From positions 2,480,001 through 2,544,000 of the forward strand of contig JAHRBC010000002.1 in NCBI GenBank assembly GCA_022702545.1: a DNA stretch of 64,000 nt. The letters are read 5' to 3'. Below the pieces are notes generated by a model. The model searched no databases. It had not been told where the DNA came from and worked only from the letters and a program-made list of their open reading frames with translations. Each line of letters begins with the position of its first letter. The stretch's first letter is position 1. Source of the DNA: Phycomyces nitens (taxonomy: Eukaryota; Mucoromycota; Mucoromycetes; Mucorales; Phycomycetaceae). The position numbers and the translations under genes were made by a program. Positions 45,249-58,057 of the stretch are shown piece after piece.

Positions 45249-48049
45249 TTATAGCTTGGCTTTTCCAGCTGAAATCTTGTCAAGGTCTTTGGTGGTAAAA
45301 GGAACATAGGTCTCGTTGCGAAGCCAAAAGATGGAATCTTTCTCGGGAATCTTCAATAGATCTATTCCCTGATTTCTATATTCTACTTTTTGCTGTTTAA
45401 AGGTCGCTGTCATTTCCATGGCTGGCACAAATCGAATAAAGACCGGGATAGCATAACGAGGTAGCCTTTTGGCCATGTGTTGGTAGAACGCTTTAAAGTC
45501 CATGTCTTGCTGACCACACACTATGGCAGCCATGCCAGCACGGCCATCATGGTTGGGCACCAGGGCACCATAGACATTGGCTTCCGTGATACCTGGAAAG
45601 GAACCCACGGCCTGAGCCACTTCAGTGGTTGCAACATTCTCGGATTTCCAGCGAAAGGTGTCGCCCACGCGATCCCCGAAATAGAAGAAGCCATCTGCAT
45701 CAACGTGTAATAGATCGCCACTACGAAAGTACCTGCTCAATAGATTGTAAGTATCATGTACTTTTTTATTTCCTGTTTACTTACGAATCTCCCTTTGTAA
45801 ACACATTAGAAAGCACCTTTTTGGTCGTTGCATCATTGTTCTTGTAGTATCCACTAAACTGCACCGGACTAGTAGCGTTAATCAGGACTAACAATTCACC
45901 TTGTTCGCCATATGGACACTATAGAACGTCAGTCATAAAGTAATGTGTTTGTAAGGCTTACTTGAATACAGAATCCATTCTTGTCTCTCAGAGGTTCTTC
46001 TGTAATTGGGTCAATCTTGATTATCTTTAGCTCACGACGGAATGAACGGATAAGTCGACCACGAAATCCAACTGCACCAGCCCCAAAGTCATTTGAATTG
46101 ACATTGAACATGCTTGTGGGGGCTAAACAAACAAAACCAAAAGACAATATCGGTTAAAAAAGGAATTAAAGGTTTAGTCTAATTTACCTTCTGTGGCAGC
46201 ATAAAACTCACAGATATTTGGTATGTTGAACCTAGAATCACATGTAGATGATTAGTATTGGCTATCAGTAGATGAATGACCTATGATTATGGTTACAGGT
46301 GTATATTACTTACCTATCCCTAAACTTATTCCAAATGTCAGGACGCATTCCATTACCATACACGAGTTGAACCTGATGTTTTCTTTCGAGGGGGTGGGTT
46401 GGTTGACTCAATAGATATCTACAGAACTCTCCGATATACTATAACACTAGGGTCAGCAATTGTCTACCTCAATTTCAAACCTGGTTACCGAAAAGACGTC
46501 GACTTTGTAATCCACACAATCGTTCCAGAAACGGCTTGCCGAGAATCTTCTTCCCAAGACAATTGAAGCCCCAGCAAAAAGAGTTACAGAACTGGCTACG
46601 ATCACTACGAAAATAAAAAAAGAAGTAAGAAGTCTGCAACGATGATTTTTAAACGTGTACTTACTGCCTGAACTGTGGTAGAGTGGCAGGACACAATACA
46701 CCCTCTGGCCTTGTTTGATACCAGCAGTCTTTGAATACATTGACATGCCATCTAAGATAATGTGCATTGTGTCAGCAGATTGGATTTGTAATAAAGGGGC
46801 GCTAATAATTTTGTTTTTAAATCAATAAATGACTTACAACATATCCTAGCGTGTTGGCTAATTGCAGCCTAAAGATGCTTGTTAGCCTTCCGTCAACACA
46901 CTCCAAACCCCACACACACACACTCTCTTTTTTTTTGGATTCTCATGAAAATATCTTACCTTTGGCAGACCGGTTGTTCCACTAGAATAATTTATTGTAA
47001 TAAAATTAACGCATTAGAGCCTTGTACTCCCTCTGTACTCCACCCATTACCTGGTGTAAATTAAATAAGCAGCATCCTGGAGATTGACACCCTTTAGATA
47101 GCTCTCACTGGTATCTCTGTCACTAAATCTCTCTAGAAACCTTGGGGTGATTGCAGGAGCAATAGGTAGGTCCGGGATCTCTCCGGTCTCGGTTGATTCT
47201 CCATAGGCATACAGTCGGATATTCTGCCCACTTAATTTCCCACCAATTGAATTTACTTTGGCCTCATAGACGGGATCAAATATGAGCATGGTTGCCTTTG
47301 CGACGGTTATACAGTGAGCAAGAGAGTCTCCAGAAAGGTTGGTATTGATTAGAGCTGGAATGGCACCGATTTTGCTGATTGCTAGAAGAACAATATAGAA
47401 AGTTGGATGGTTCTGGTGCATCATACAGACGACATCTGGGGAAGCGAGGGGTGAGGGGATAATTGATTAACCAACTAGTTCAATGTCTCCGATCTCATTG
47501 TCCTACCATTCTTTTGTATGTTCAACGACAATAGCCAGTGGGCCTAAACATCCAATAAACACAAGGGCACACATTAGGCCCCAAGATCAATTGACACTCT
47601 ACTTGTTGATTTACCATCTTATTAGATGCTATAGACAAATAATTAGCCAAGGTTTCAAAAAAGATGTATAATCCCCAGACATTCAAAGTGCTGTACCTTT
47701 TTCTAGCTGCCGCAAGGTGTATTCCTTGCCTTCAAAATACACAAACACATGGTCAGGACGAGCCTTTGCCTGGTCCTTGAATCTGTAATAGAAATGGAGT
47801 CTGTCTCGGTACGTCCAGAGAGCATGGCTAGAATGCAATTCATTAATAAGCAGCCGAATGAATTAAGAAGACATACTGAACATTGGACAGCCCTCCGGCC
47901 CTAATTTGAGCCAAATCTTTGCTCAGCAACAGTCTTGCATCGAGATACATGCTGCCAAAGACACTACCAACACCAGCCACCACAGGAAGAAGGGCAGCTA
48001 AAGAGTATTGAGTATACTTGAAGTCCAGTGAATCTGACTTACCAGACAT
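45249..48049 (-). CDS. FAT1: very-long-chain acyl-CoA synthetase / fatty acid transporter FAT1
   Basis: Activates long and very long chain fatty acids with ATP and CoA and takes part in their uptake (SLC27 family). Fifteen exons on the minus strand: 48049-48043, 47997-47877, 47827-47697, 47628-47615, 47543-47507, 47435-47051, 46981-46960, 46868-46838, 46751-46665, 46604-46489, 46438-46314, 46231-46188, 46122-45962, 45918-45785 and 45732-45249, summing to 632 codons plus stop. The N-terminus has a hydrophobic helix (LLPVVAGVGSVFGSMYL). The AMP-binding signature YTSGTTGLPK is built across an intron; then LPLYHSSG, FYAATEG-like EFYAATE, and the family motif FGDRVGDTFRWKSENVATTE. Exon 1 has only seven coding bases; the 45-nt intron after it has no stop and keeps frame if retained, adding 15 residues. 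Several very small exons (14, 22, 31 nt) are notable. The 3' end is convergent with the BTB gene. Confidence 0.92.
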
Positions 48050-50937
48050 GTTTCTAAAAATAAAAATATTTGAAAGTAAAACACAAAAAAAAACAAAAGA
48101 ACCAACAAAAGATGTGGTTTGGAAACTCGAGGCCGTTTTTAATTCTCACCTTTTTATGCAAGGTTTGAATTTTATCTTGAGAGCGATGTTCTAAATTTGG
48201 GTATAAATGGCTGACACACCAAAGTTGACACAAGTTGGAAATAACCTCTGGTTTATTTTTTATACGAGGGTCTTATTTTGATTGGGATAAATGTAATTTA
48301 TAATTCACGATTAAAAGAGTGTATTTTGAGCTGACTATCCATTAATTTTCCAAAACAATTTCTTACAAATATTATTATTATTATTTCCACCACCTGCAAT
48401 CTGGCAGGCCAAAATCTCTGCTCTTTGTCTCAAGACAAGGCCTACAATACTTTCAATACGCATTTCAGACATACTCAAGTGATATAATCATTTCTCTTGA
48501 CCATGACGTCCATTTATCAGTCTGTAGCACACACTGGCATCATAGTAGACGATCATTAGATTCAGCATATCTCAAGGCTGCCAAGTATCAAACATAACAC
48601 TGGTAGTAGATGGCCCAACTAATGTCCATGGGAAAAAATACATGGATTTAATTATTGGAGAAACAGGATCTGTTCATTACTCTTTGATATAAACCCTAAT
48701 AGGAACCAGCTTGTAACCATTAAAAAAACTGAATCCTTGCGAATAATAGCGTAGGAGCCAATTAAATATCCCTTTATTTAAGCTTTATTTAATATGAAAT
48801 TAATCATTTCCAAAAAGAATCCCAAAGCACATTGACGCTCTCAAGCTCTTTTTTTCTGCAGACAAGCTTGGAGACGTTTTTTACATCATTCTGCCTAGTA
48901 ATATATATATTATATATATATTATATATATATAATCATGTATTTATAAGGTGGGGAAATTATTAAACATGTGATTTTACATATTTAAGCAAGATCATTAT
49001 TCTCAGGCAGCCAAGAATCAACAAATGGGCCCTCACATACCATTACATATACAAAAAGAATATCTCACAGAGACAATATGTATGTTTTGCAGCAACCACC
49101 TTGGACAATTTTTTTTTACCTTGCAGTTGAATCCCGCAAACTCAGATTGGAAACCAAAGCTCTATAGCTGCGGCATCAATCCTTTGTTCATTTAAGAGAC
49201 ACAGGCTGTGTACCATATAGTGGAACAGCTCTAGAGTAGTATATTTTGTGCAACTGAATGGCTAGGATCCAATCTGCAGAACCTTTCTGGCTCTATTATT
49301 GTTTCTAGGGTACAAGGCACCGGCAATGGCACGGTCCCAAACGTAGTGAAGAGGAGATTGGGCAGGACTCCCAGTAGTATAGGTCACGAGCCATTTAAAT
49401 TAATGTTTTTTGGCCTACATGTTTAATAAAGGCGCTTATCTCGAGTGCTGATTATCTCCTGTGGGGTTACTAGATGTTTCAGGCTTACTGCTCTGATAAC
49501 CAGGCCACAGAGTCAGAGTCATAAAGCTCTCTTGAGTTCATTAGCCAGTATTATACGCATTCCATTGCCTCTCACAGGATTTAGGGTATCTATCATGTCC
49601 AGCCGACCAGTTGCCAATTCTTGTTTCAAAGATAGTTGGTTAATTGAGCCCAAGAGTCTTGGTTTCCTGGCCAAGGGCAGATCATCAAGATTTGTCCAAG
49701 ATACTTGGCATTATAGATTACTGAAGAGTCGAGTTTGAAGAAAGGCGTACTTTTCATGATATTATTTGGTTTCTTTTTTTTTTTGACAGTTTATTCATTC
49801 ATTCATTCATTTATTTATTTATTGTATATCTATAGGTATATTTACTGCCTTTGGAATCATCTATAGCAAACCACAGTGGCCTGTATTTCCCAAATACACA
49901 TTTCCTGATACCAGTCAGCAGCTCACCTTTACCTAGATGCTCTATCAAATATCTCAAATTCTTGGCACCAACATCCCTGTCTTTTCGTTATTTTGCTATA
50001 TCGATATGCCAATATTGTCTGTATACATTCCTCCAAAGGCATGTCATGTTACTATCGATGTCTTTAAAGTAGCTAACCAGCACATACTCTCTTTTCTTTT
50101 TTGAAATTCGAATATCAAAAGGCACGAATATACTATTATATCTCGATTGCTCTTGCAAGTCATTGGCAGATTCACAGTTCCTTTCTCTCTCTTTTTTTGG
50201 ATGGCTTAGCATGCCAAGGAATTTTAAGTATTGACGGTATAAATTGGCCATTGTCGTTTAATCCAATCGTGTTTGGGCCAGCCACGAGTATTTGGGATAG
50301 ACGCCGAGTTCTCAATTCAATCTGATTGAATACAAAATATAAGCAAGTAGCCCATAATTGCCCTGATAGATAGACAGGTTCATATTTATGTTATTATGCT
50401 TAAAACTACACATGGCTGGTATCTTGTGATCTCTATTGGAAACCAATGATCATTGATTATGATGTGTGTATTACAACCATCTCTAGTCAGGGACGAATGA
50501 GATAGATAACTAGCAATGGGATAGCAACCAATGCGACAAAGGGGTCTAAAGCAGATTTTCTTTTCTGATCAACAATGCAGGGACAAAGTAAAAGGTTCAG
50601 ACAAGATTAAATAAAAAGTAGGAGAAGATCATCTCGTCACAATCTTCTCTATTGTTGCAGGAAAACAGTTGGATATGAATCGATCAATTGATCTCACAAG
50701 ACGATGTAATATAAACACACACACTTTTAAGATGACTATTTTCAACCCTTTGTTTCAATTTATGTATTTATTTTTTTATTTTTTTAGAAAGGGTCTTGTA
50801 AAGCATAAACTCCTCCTCTGATAGATATAAAGAGGCTGCTTTATATATTTATATTTATATATATATTTATATGCATGTGTGCGTGTGTGCGTGCGTGTAT
50901 GGGTGTATGGTGGGTGTGCCAATCTGAGCCTGCCCCA
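48050..50937. other. gene-poor spacer
   Basis: About 2.9 kb. The left end is the FAT1 promoter region. An AT palindrome of alternating TATATA blocks lies at about 48901-48934. Short open stretches such as 49445-49738 (+) and 49988-50251 (-) lack start context, splice partners or a family I know. A (TTCA/TTTA)n patch is at 49792-49820. The right end holds the 3' flank of the PacC gene with a (GT)n-like patch at 50876-50900. Confidence 0.5.
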
Positions 50938-52591
50938 TTAGACTTGTACTGTGGCGGCTGGATACGTTGTATGGTTAGTTTGCCTATAGCTTTCATTGAT
51001 TATACGGCTAACTTTCTGAAGCAATTTCTTGTGGCGCTCGGCTACATCTTGTGGACCTGTCTTTGGGTAGAGCAGACTCTCTGTTGGTTCCTTGACCTTT
51101 TTGACAGACAGTCGTGACATATCGCTGGCCAACAAATCAACCACATCCTCACTCAGTTTTGTCTTGATCACCTTTTCTACCTCTGGCTCCACATCTTTAA
51201 TCTCTTTTTTCTCTTTTTTCTTTGGCTCGGCAATCTTGGGTTCAGACTTTATGACTCTTGAGCCAGAGACAGACTTGTCGTTTGAATTTGTATATCGGAT
51301 AGAGGTCATTATTTCGGGTTGGAAGGTGCATGGAGCCATCTCGGCCATGACTGTAAAGGCAGAGCAGTGGCCTGTCATGTTGTTTATGGACATGGAGTCC
51401 ATCATCATTCCATTGGACATTAATGGTGGACTGGTTGCATATGAGGCTGGGTTGATTTGATCCATAGGAGGATTTGGTGTGAATCCACAGGACATGTCCA
51501 TCATTGAAGGGATCGGATCAGGGTAAGACCGGACATACATGTCTTGATCTGAAGGAGGGAAGAAGTTGGTATCTACGGGTTGATAAGTGGGATAGCTGGT
51601 GTAGGAGTCGAGTGGTGGGGCTGGATAGGGGAAGGGGATATCATAGGGTTGGTTGGTGTCAACATGGATGCTGTCAGATAGCTGGGAGAGCCAGGCATTG
51701 ACATCTGCCAGCTGCTGGTCGTTGTTGATGTTGAAATTGGAAGGGTTGACGGATCCATTGTCAATCAGACTCTGAAGATAGTCCAGACGACCCGCAACAT
51801 CTACAAGAGAGAAACAAAGTCAGTTTTGAAAACAGGCTTCTTGTGGCTTTGTTTACCTGCGTTATATTCTGGCTTGGATCCTGTATCGGTGGGGAAGATC
51901 AGGTTAAAGACGTCTTCAGGCGAGTTGTAAGATGCCGATTGGGCGAAGTGGGACAAGTGCTGCTGGGATGGTACAATGGGCACATTGTCGTGGAAGGTAT
52001 CGGACATATCTGTGGAGGGAGAGGTAGAGGGCATGGCCCAGCTTTCTGGGGAGAGGTCTTGGTTTGGCTGGGTGGGAGAATAAAAACCGTTCGATTTACT
52101 TTCAGAGTAGGTGCTTTGTGGAGGAGAGATGGGCACTCGCTGAGACTCGTAGGCAGACAGATCCATTTGCCTTGGTGGTGTCATGGGATGAAGATGGGAG
52201 GATTGTGGATAGGCGTGTATGCCAATGTTATGCTCTTCGTTGTGGATCTTTTCATGCTTCTTTAGATCCTGGGGACGTTTGAAGGATTTACTACAATACT
52301 GCAAAATCAAAAAAATAAGTAACCATGAGTGATTATGGGGATATTTACATTGCAAAAGTGAGGTTTAAGAGGGACATGCACACGAAGATGGCTAGTGATG
52401 TGATCTCGTTTGACTACAGAAACATCGCATTTGAACCAATGACATGTCAGACAGAGATTTCCAGTGGATTTGCGGCCAACATGGTCATTTGTCAAGTGGT
52501 TATAGAGCTGTTCTGGATCGCTAAAGGTTTTGTCGCACTCGGACCAGCGACAGACGATAGTATCCTTGTCAGAGTCCATGGGAATGTTCAT
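50938..52591 (-). CDS. pacC: PacC/Rim101 pH-response zinc-finger transcription factor
   Basis: C2H2 transcription factor that mediates the ambient-pH response. Three exons on the minus strand (52591-52349, 52298-51857, 51800-50938) encode 515 codons plus stop. Three tandem zinc fingers at the N-terminus: [19 protein letters not shown] ... [10 protein letters not shown], then [36 protein letters not shown], and [15 protein letters not shown]; the spacing and the HVGRKST and VKRDHITSH motifs are diagnostic of PacC. The rest is Pro/Ser/Gln-rich, with a Lys-rich segment (about 51180-51240) and a conserved-looking C-terminal helix ([20 protein letters not shown]). The frame stays open upstream to an ATG at 52765, which would add 58 hydrophobic residues; I prefer [10 protein letters not shown] at 52591 because it sits just before the fingers. 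In filamentous fungi the protein is activated by C-terminal proteolysis. Confidence 0.92.
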
Positions 52592-54416
52592 TGGGTTGTG
52601 GAGATAGAATGCCAAGAGAAGAGTAAGAAGAGAAGGAAGGGGATTGAAATAATTATTGAACGGGAAATAAGGGGGAAAACCGCTCGGTCTTGGCAAAGAA
52701 GGATTTATTTTGGGATATGAAGCGCCACAATGGATTGGATGATAGAATATGCCTGTGAGAAACATGGCGTTGGATGACCTTTTCAGAATCGACCATCAGC
52801 AGATTTAGGCTCATAAAAACACCTGTATTAGTCAATTGAAACCAGAGCTACATTTGGTCTCCAATATACAGCCATCAAAGGCACCAGCAAAGAAGAAAAA
52901 TGTATTTTTTATACATCAGGCCAAGAAAGTCACCAGCTTAAACGCTTCCTCTATGTGTGTGTGTGTGTGTGTGTGTGTAACGATGGTTGGAGGAAACATC
53001 CAAAACATATCTATATTTATCCCGTCCCTTTTTTAGCGAATTTGACGCTGCCATGCACGCAGTATATTCTAGTGTTTTATGATTGGCTGTCTCGATGGCT
53101 AAGCATCGTCACTTTGTGACTGCTTAAAATACCAGTTCAAATGCCGATCGATTAGAAAACTGCTGTTTCAAATCCATGTTTATTTATTTGTTTATTAAAT
53201 AATAGTAATTTTCAAACAAGACAAGACTCCCTAGAAAGCCAAGTGTTTTCAATGGTCCCAAAATAATACTTGTAGTCTATACAGGTAATGAATATTGCCA
53301 ATGGATAAATATTCTAGGGAACCAAAGCGTATTTTGGTTTTTTAAAATAGACACGAGAAAAAAATAGATTCTCTGTTTTATTGTACCACACTTGGCATCC
53401 CTTTATTCCAACCAAATGCTTATATTTAATTTCTATTCTTCTTGTGCACAATCACAATAGTAAGAAAAAGGATAGGCAATGAATTAACCCCATTTTTTAT
53501 TTTTTATTATTATTATTTTTATTAATTGGGATCTGTACGCTTTGATCTACCGGGAATTTTGCCATTATTGACACATGTATCACTAGACTTTTTTAAATGA
53601 TGGTTCCTATTTTGATAGTATTTGGAAATCAAGTTTATAAATACCAATATCTTGTTTCTCACTTGTTTTAATGCCATTTCTCCTTGCAAACTTCTGTCTT
53701 GGCATCATTATTTGCTTCAGGGTCCAAATTACATACGTCATTCACTTATTGGCTACCACCCTAATTTCCAAATGTCAATTTTTCCTGTCATCCATCCCAT
53801 TGCCTTGCGGTAGAGGGTCAATTTATGCAAAATGAACTCTTTATTATCTCTTGAGGTGTTATTTGGTAATCAAGGACTCTTATAGAGCTAAACAAGATCA
53901 ATTGGACTGAATACACGCCTTGGAAAAATACTACCAAGATCCTTGTGAGAAGAGTGTCAATATCCTTGGCTGTCCACAATGCCCAGCATATTACCATGAA
54001 AAAAAGAGAGACTGGCATCCAAGTATAGATATCAAAGTCTGTGCATTAGTGCCTTTATTAATAATATGATGTCTAAAACTAATTGTGGTTTGCTGGCTCG
54101 AGACCAACCCAAGATTCCCATCATATATACACTTTGAATATTCTAGTCACATTTATATATTAAATTGCTGTGATTGTATTTTCATCTATTATTGGCAATA
54201 GTCAAGGAATGTTTTTGGAAATTCAAAGACAAAATCGAGATTGACGCTTGTTATCATCAGCCAATCACAGATACAACTCAAACCAAGTCAGAGGCTATGT
54301 GGCCACTCGCATTGAACTATAAGCTTGACTCGGAAAGTGTCATTCTTCATTCTATATCTTCCTGTCCTACTTCTTTCCCTTCTCTTCCTTGCTTACATTT
54401 CTTCCATTTTTCTAAA
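52592..54416. other. divergent promoter region PacC / ILV3, with repeated GCCAAG cores
   Basis: About 1.8 kb. Possible long 5' UTR of the PacC gene on the left; a (GT)n run at about 52953-52978; CT-rich leader directly before the ILV3 start codon. GCCAAG or its complement, the PacC recognition core 5'-GCCARG, occurs at 52611, 52689, 52920, 53238, 53391, 53698 and 53965. No coding exon I can support lies in between. Confidence 0.5.
52611..53970. promoter_or_regulatory. cluster of PacC-core (GCCARG) sequences, possible autoregulation
   Basis: Seven GCCAAG/CTTGGC hexamers (52611, 52689, 52920, 53238, 53391, 53698, 53965) lie upstream of the PacC coding region. Autoregulation by PacC/Rim101 is known in other fungi. 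The same hexamer is also fairly common in other spacers here (for example near 16168, 16711, 16860, 17411), so enrichment is modest and binding is only a hypothesis. Confidence 0.3.
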
Positions 54417-56560
54417 TGGCATCTAGAATCCTCACTCGACAGAACTTCCTTGGTGTCTCTGCTCTGTAAGCCTTTTTCTTTTTAAATAACCATAGCAACC
54501 AATCGTCCTTACCCTTGTCTTTATTATAGTCCTCGCGTCGGTGCAGCTTCCCTTGGAGTTAGACACTACTCAGAGCAGCGCAAGCTCAACAAGTACAGTG
54601 CCACAATCACACAGCCAAAGAGTCAGGGCGCGTCCCAGGCTATGCGTGAGTATTAGAGTCCATGATTGGAATCCGTACTAACGCCCGTCCAATCTCAGTG
54701 TATGCCACTGGTCTGACAGATGAAGACATGAACAAGGCCCAAGTCGGTATTTCTAGCATGTGAGTCATGATTTTGATTTGGTTCGATTGGGGATCTAGCA
54801 GCCATTAACCCACGCATAAACTCAGCTGGTACGAAGGTAACCCATGCAACATGCACCTTATGGACTTGGCTGGACATGTCAAGAAGGGTGTTCAGGACGC
54901 AGGCTTGATTGGCTACCGTTTCAACACCATTGGTGTCAGTGACGGTATCTCAATGGGTACCCGTGGTATGAGCTACTCCCTCCAGTCTCGCGATCTTATT
55001 GCCGACAGTATCGAAACAGTATGTTTTCGTGGCTCGCGTCTTATAGAGGCTAACAAAGATGCGTAGGTTATGGGAGGTCAGTGGTACGATGCCAACATCT
55101 CTATCCCAGGTTGTGACAAGAACATGCCTGGTTGTTTGATGGCCATGGGTCGCGTCAACCGTCCTTCTTTGATGGTCTATGGTGGAACTATCCAGCCCGG
55201 TAAGAGCTGTGGTGGAGAGAAGCTCGATATTGTGTCTGCATTCCAGGCCTATGGCGAGTATGTCGCTGGCTCAATCGACGAAGAGAAGCGTTATGATATT
55301 ATTCGCCATGCATGCCCTGGTCCTGGTGCATGCGGTGGAATGTACACTGCAAACACAATGGCCTCTGCTGCCGAAGCCATGGGTATGACTCTTCCCTACA
55401 GTTCTTCCATTCCCGCAAGCTACCCCGGTAAGATCAAGGAGTGCCACGATGCTGGTGTGGCAATCCGCACCTTGTTGGAGAAGGACATTAAGCCCAGAGA
55501 CATCATGACCCGTGCTGCCATTGAAAACGCCATGGTCCTCACCATGGTTCTCGGTGGATCCACCAACGTTGTTCTCCATCTTATTGCCATTGCTCGCAGT
55601 GTCGGTGTTGAATTGTGCCTCGATGACTTCCAGGCTGCCAGTGACCGTTCTCCCTTCTTGGCTGATTTGAAGCCTAGTGGAAAGTATGTGATGGAAGACT
55701 TGCACGGTATTGGTGGTATCCCCGCTATTCTCAAGTACCTCATGGAGAACAAGATGATCGATGGAAATGTCATGACTGTCACCGGAAAGTCTCTCGAAGA
55801 GAACCTTCACTCCCTCCCTGGTCTCCCCCAGGGTCAGGACATCATCCGTCCTCTCTCGAACCCCATCAAGGCCAGTGGCCATCTCCAGATCTTGCGTGGT
55901 AACCTTGCCCCCGAAGGTTCCGTTGCCAAGATCACTGGCAAGGAAGGTCTTGTCTTTGAAGGCAAGGCCAAGGTTTATGATGGTGAAGAGGGTTTCATCA
56001 AGTCTCTTGAACGCAACGAGCTCAAGAAGGGAGAGAAGACCGTGGTTGTCATTAAGAACGAGGGTCCCAAGGGCGGTCCTGGCATGAGAGAGATGCGTAA
56101 GTCTTGTGCGCAATAGTGGTGTATCGGACAGATTTCTTACATACATTTTCTTATAGTCAAGCCCTCGTCTGCCATTATGGGTGCCGGTCTTGGCAAGGAT
56201 GTTGCCCTTATCACAGATGGTCGCTTCTCTGGTGGTTCTCACGTAAGTTTTAATACTTGCTATAGATATTAGCCTTTTTGTTTCTAATGTTTGGTGTACA
56301 TGCGTCTATAGGGATTCATTATTGGCCATGTGTGCCCTGAGGCACAGGTTGGTGGACCCATTGGATTGGTCCAGGATGGTGATGTTATCTCCATCAACGC
56401 AGAGACACGCGAGATGAATCTCAAGGTGTCCGAGGAAGAGCTTAGCAAGCGTCGTGCCGAGTTCAAGCCTGCTCCTGCAAAGTATACCAGAGGTGTTCTT
56501 GCAAGATATGTCATGACTGTCAAGAGTGCCAGCGAGGGTGCCGTTACCGATGAATTGTAA
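54417..56560 (+). CDS. ILV3: dihydroxyacid dehydratase, branched-chain amino acid synthesis
   Basis: Mitochondrial iron-sulfur enzyme that dehydrates 2,3-dihydroxy-isovalerate and -methylvalerate, the third common step of valine, leucine and isoleucine synthesis. Seven exons: 54417-54466, 54530-54645, 54699-54759, 54826-55018, 55067-56096, 56157-56242 and 56312-56560, giving 594 codons plus stop. The N-terminus [17 protein letters not shown] plus the following Arg-rich stretch looks like a mitochondrial targeting peptide. Cluster cysteines are in [19 protein letters not shown] and [12 protein letters not shown]; the C-terminal signature is [13 protein letters not shown]. Length and motifs match the family throughout. 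Codons strongly favour C-ending forms, unlike neighbours, as expected for a highly expressed gene; this also leaves a long spurious open frame on the opposite strand. Confidence 0.96.
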
Positions 56561-58057
56561 AAAGAAACAACAAGCAACAAATACTTATTGAAGATGCCTG
56601 CAGACTTCAAAACTGTTAATAGATAGAGGGGAAATAACATAATAAAACAAAAAGCATATTTCATATCTCGTTAAATATTGGATACTTATTCTTATCAAGT
56701 ATATATAAAAAAGCATATACATTCTTGGGATCCATTTGTTCTTTAAAGAGGTGTATAGACTTGGGCTTCATGAAAAAAAAAGAATGATGAAAGGAGGGTT
56801 TTGGTGGCAAGGTTGAAACGAAAGCAAGACAGACAAAATAATTGCTCTAAACACTCGTTGGATCACACCGGGCTTGATTATAAAGTATAAATGACTATAA
56901 ATAAAGGGCCTGGGTATAGAGATGGTTAGGAAACTACTACTAAATGGCCGGGCAAGCAATCATACTAGCCTAAAGGTACCCGATCAAATATTATTACTTT
57001 GAATTATAGATTCACCCCAAAGGCCGTTGAAAACATATTTAAAAATAGACAAGTATGATACAAAAGTTTAAGCGGGTCAAGGAAGGGATTGATGGGATCT
57101 TGTGAAAAACTATTAGCCATCTAATTTCTTTGCCTTTTTTTTTTTTAAAAAAAAAGAATGATCCTATTTTGATAATATGATGTGAATCGTGTTGACTTTG
57201 CTAGACATTTACAAGATAATCGATCATACTCTTGCTAGAAAATTAAAGTAATTGAGTTTTGTTTGGCTTGAATTTCTTCCTTTGAGGTGGCTCTGGCAGG
57301 TGAGTGAAAAAGATATTGCGATATCTTGAGGAAATGGATGGTTTAAATATATAACCTTGCTGGGGAATGTCGAGGACTTTGGCATTTATTCAGAATTGGG
57401 TCAATATGTTGGATATCACTATTAAACTGGGGATCCACTGACTTTGGAATATTAAAGCATGATTCATTTATTTGATTTTGATCTATTCAAGTGCATGCCA
57501 TCATTTTATGAGCAAATAATAAGCACCTAAATCAACTATGTGATGCAAATGACAAAAAAAAAGTGTATTTCTGCTGCATTTACTATAAGTGCAGGATTGT
57601 AGCTTCTTTTCTTTCATCCAAGACATTTTAAAATCATAGAAAGTAAGGGATGATATTTGAATACTTTGCCTTTTAAATAACTGTAAATAAATTAAATCGT
57701 TACAATATTTTATAATCTCGCATAAAATAGTGAGAAATTTAAACTCATATTTGGACATCTCAATGGTCCAAAAAGACGAGAATCCAATGGCTTTTTTTAA
57801 AAAAAGAAAATTTAAACAGATTATTTATAGCAGAAATATATCTTTTCTAATAAATGCTTTTAACAAAAGCTCTGTATTTTCTTTTTGAAAGGTTAATTCC
57901 CTTTTTTTTAAAATATATATATATAGACTTTCCTACATATAAATAAAATAATCATTTTTATCATTACACAAAATCATCTAGTCACGTGAAATGATGACAT
58001 CACCACATGTTGGCATGAGGAAGCCTTCTTGGCAACAACCAGCTTCTTTATTACGCC
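56561..58057. other. intergenic spacer
   Basis: About 1.5 kb between two plus-strand genes, AT-rich with many homopolymer A/T runs (for example 57137-57155). Short open frames (57501-57758 minus) look accidental. The promoter of the sorting nexin gene should lie at the right end. Confidence 0.55.

Noticed and set aside
52592..52765. N-terminal extension of PacC from ATG 52765
   Set aside because: The 58 extra residues are hydrophobic and unlike PacC N-termini; the region is more likely 5' UTR, though not excluded.
53085..53160. tRNA-like stretch with CAGTTCAAATGCC
   Set aside because: The T-arm stem does not pair and no acceptor stem or anticodon arm could be drawn.
55271..56242. A 323-codon open frame on the minus strand opposite ILV3
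   Set aside because: It overlaps a highly conserved enzyme and arises from C-ending codon bias; no protein family is evident.
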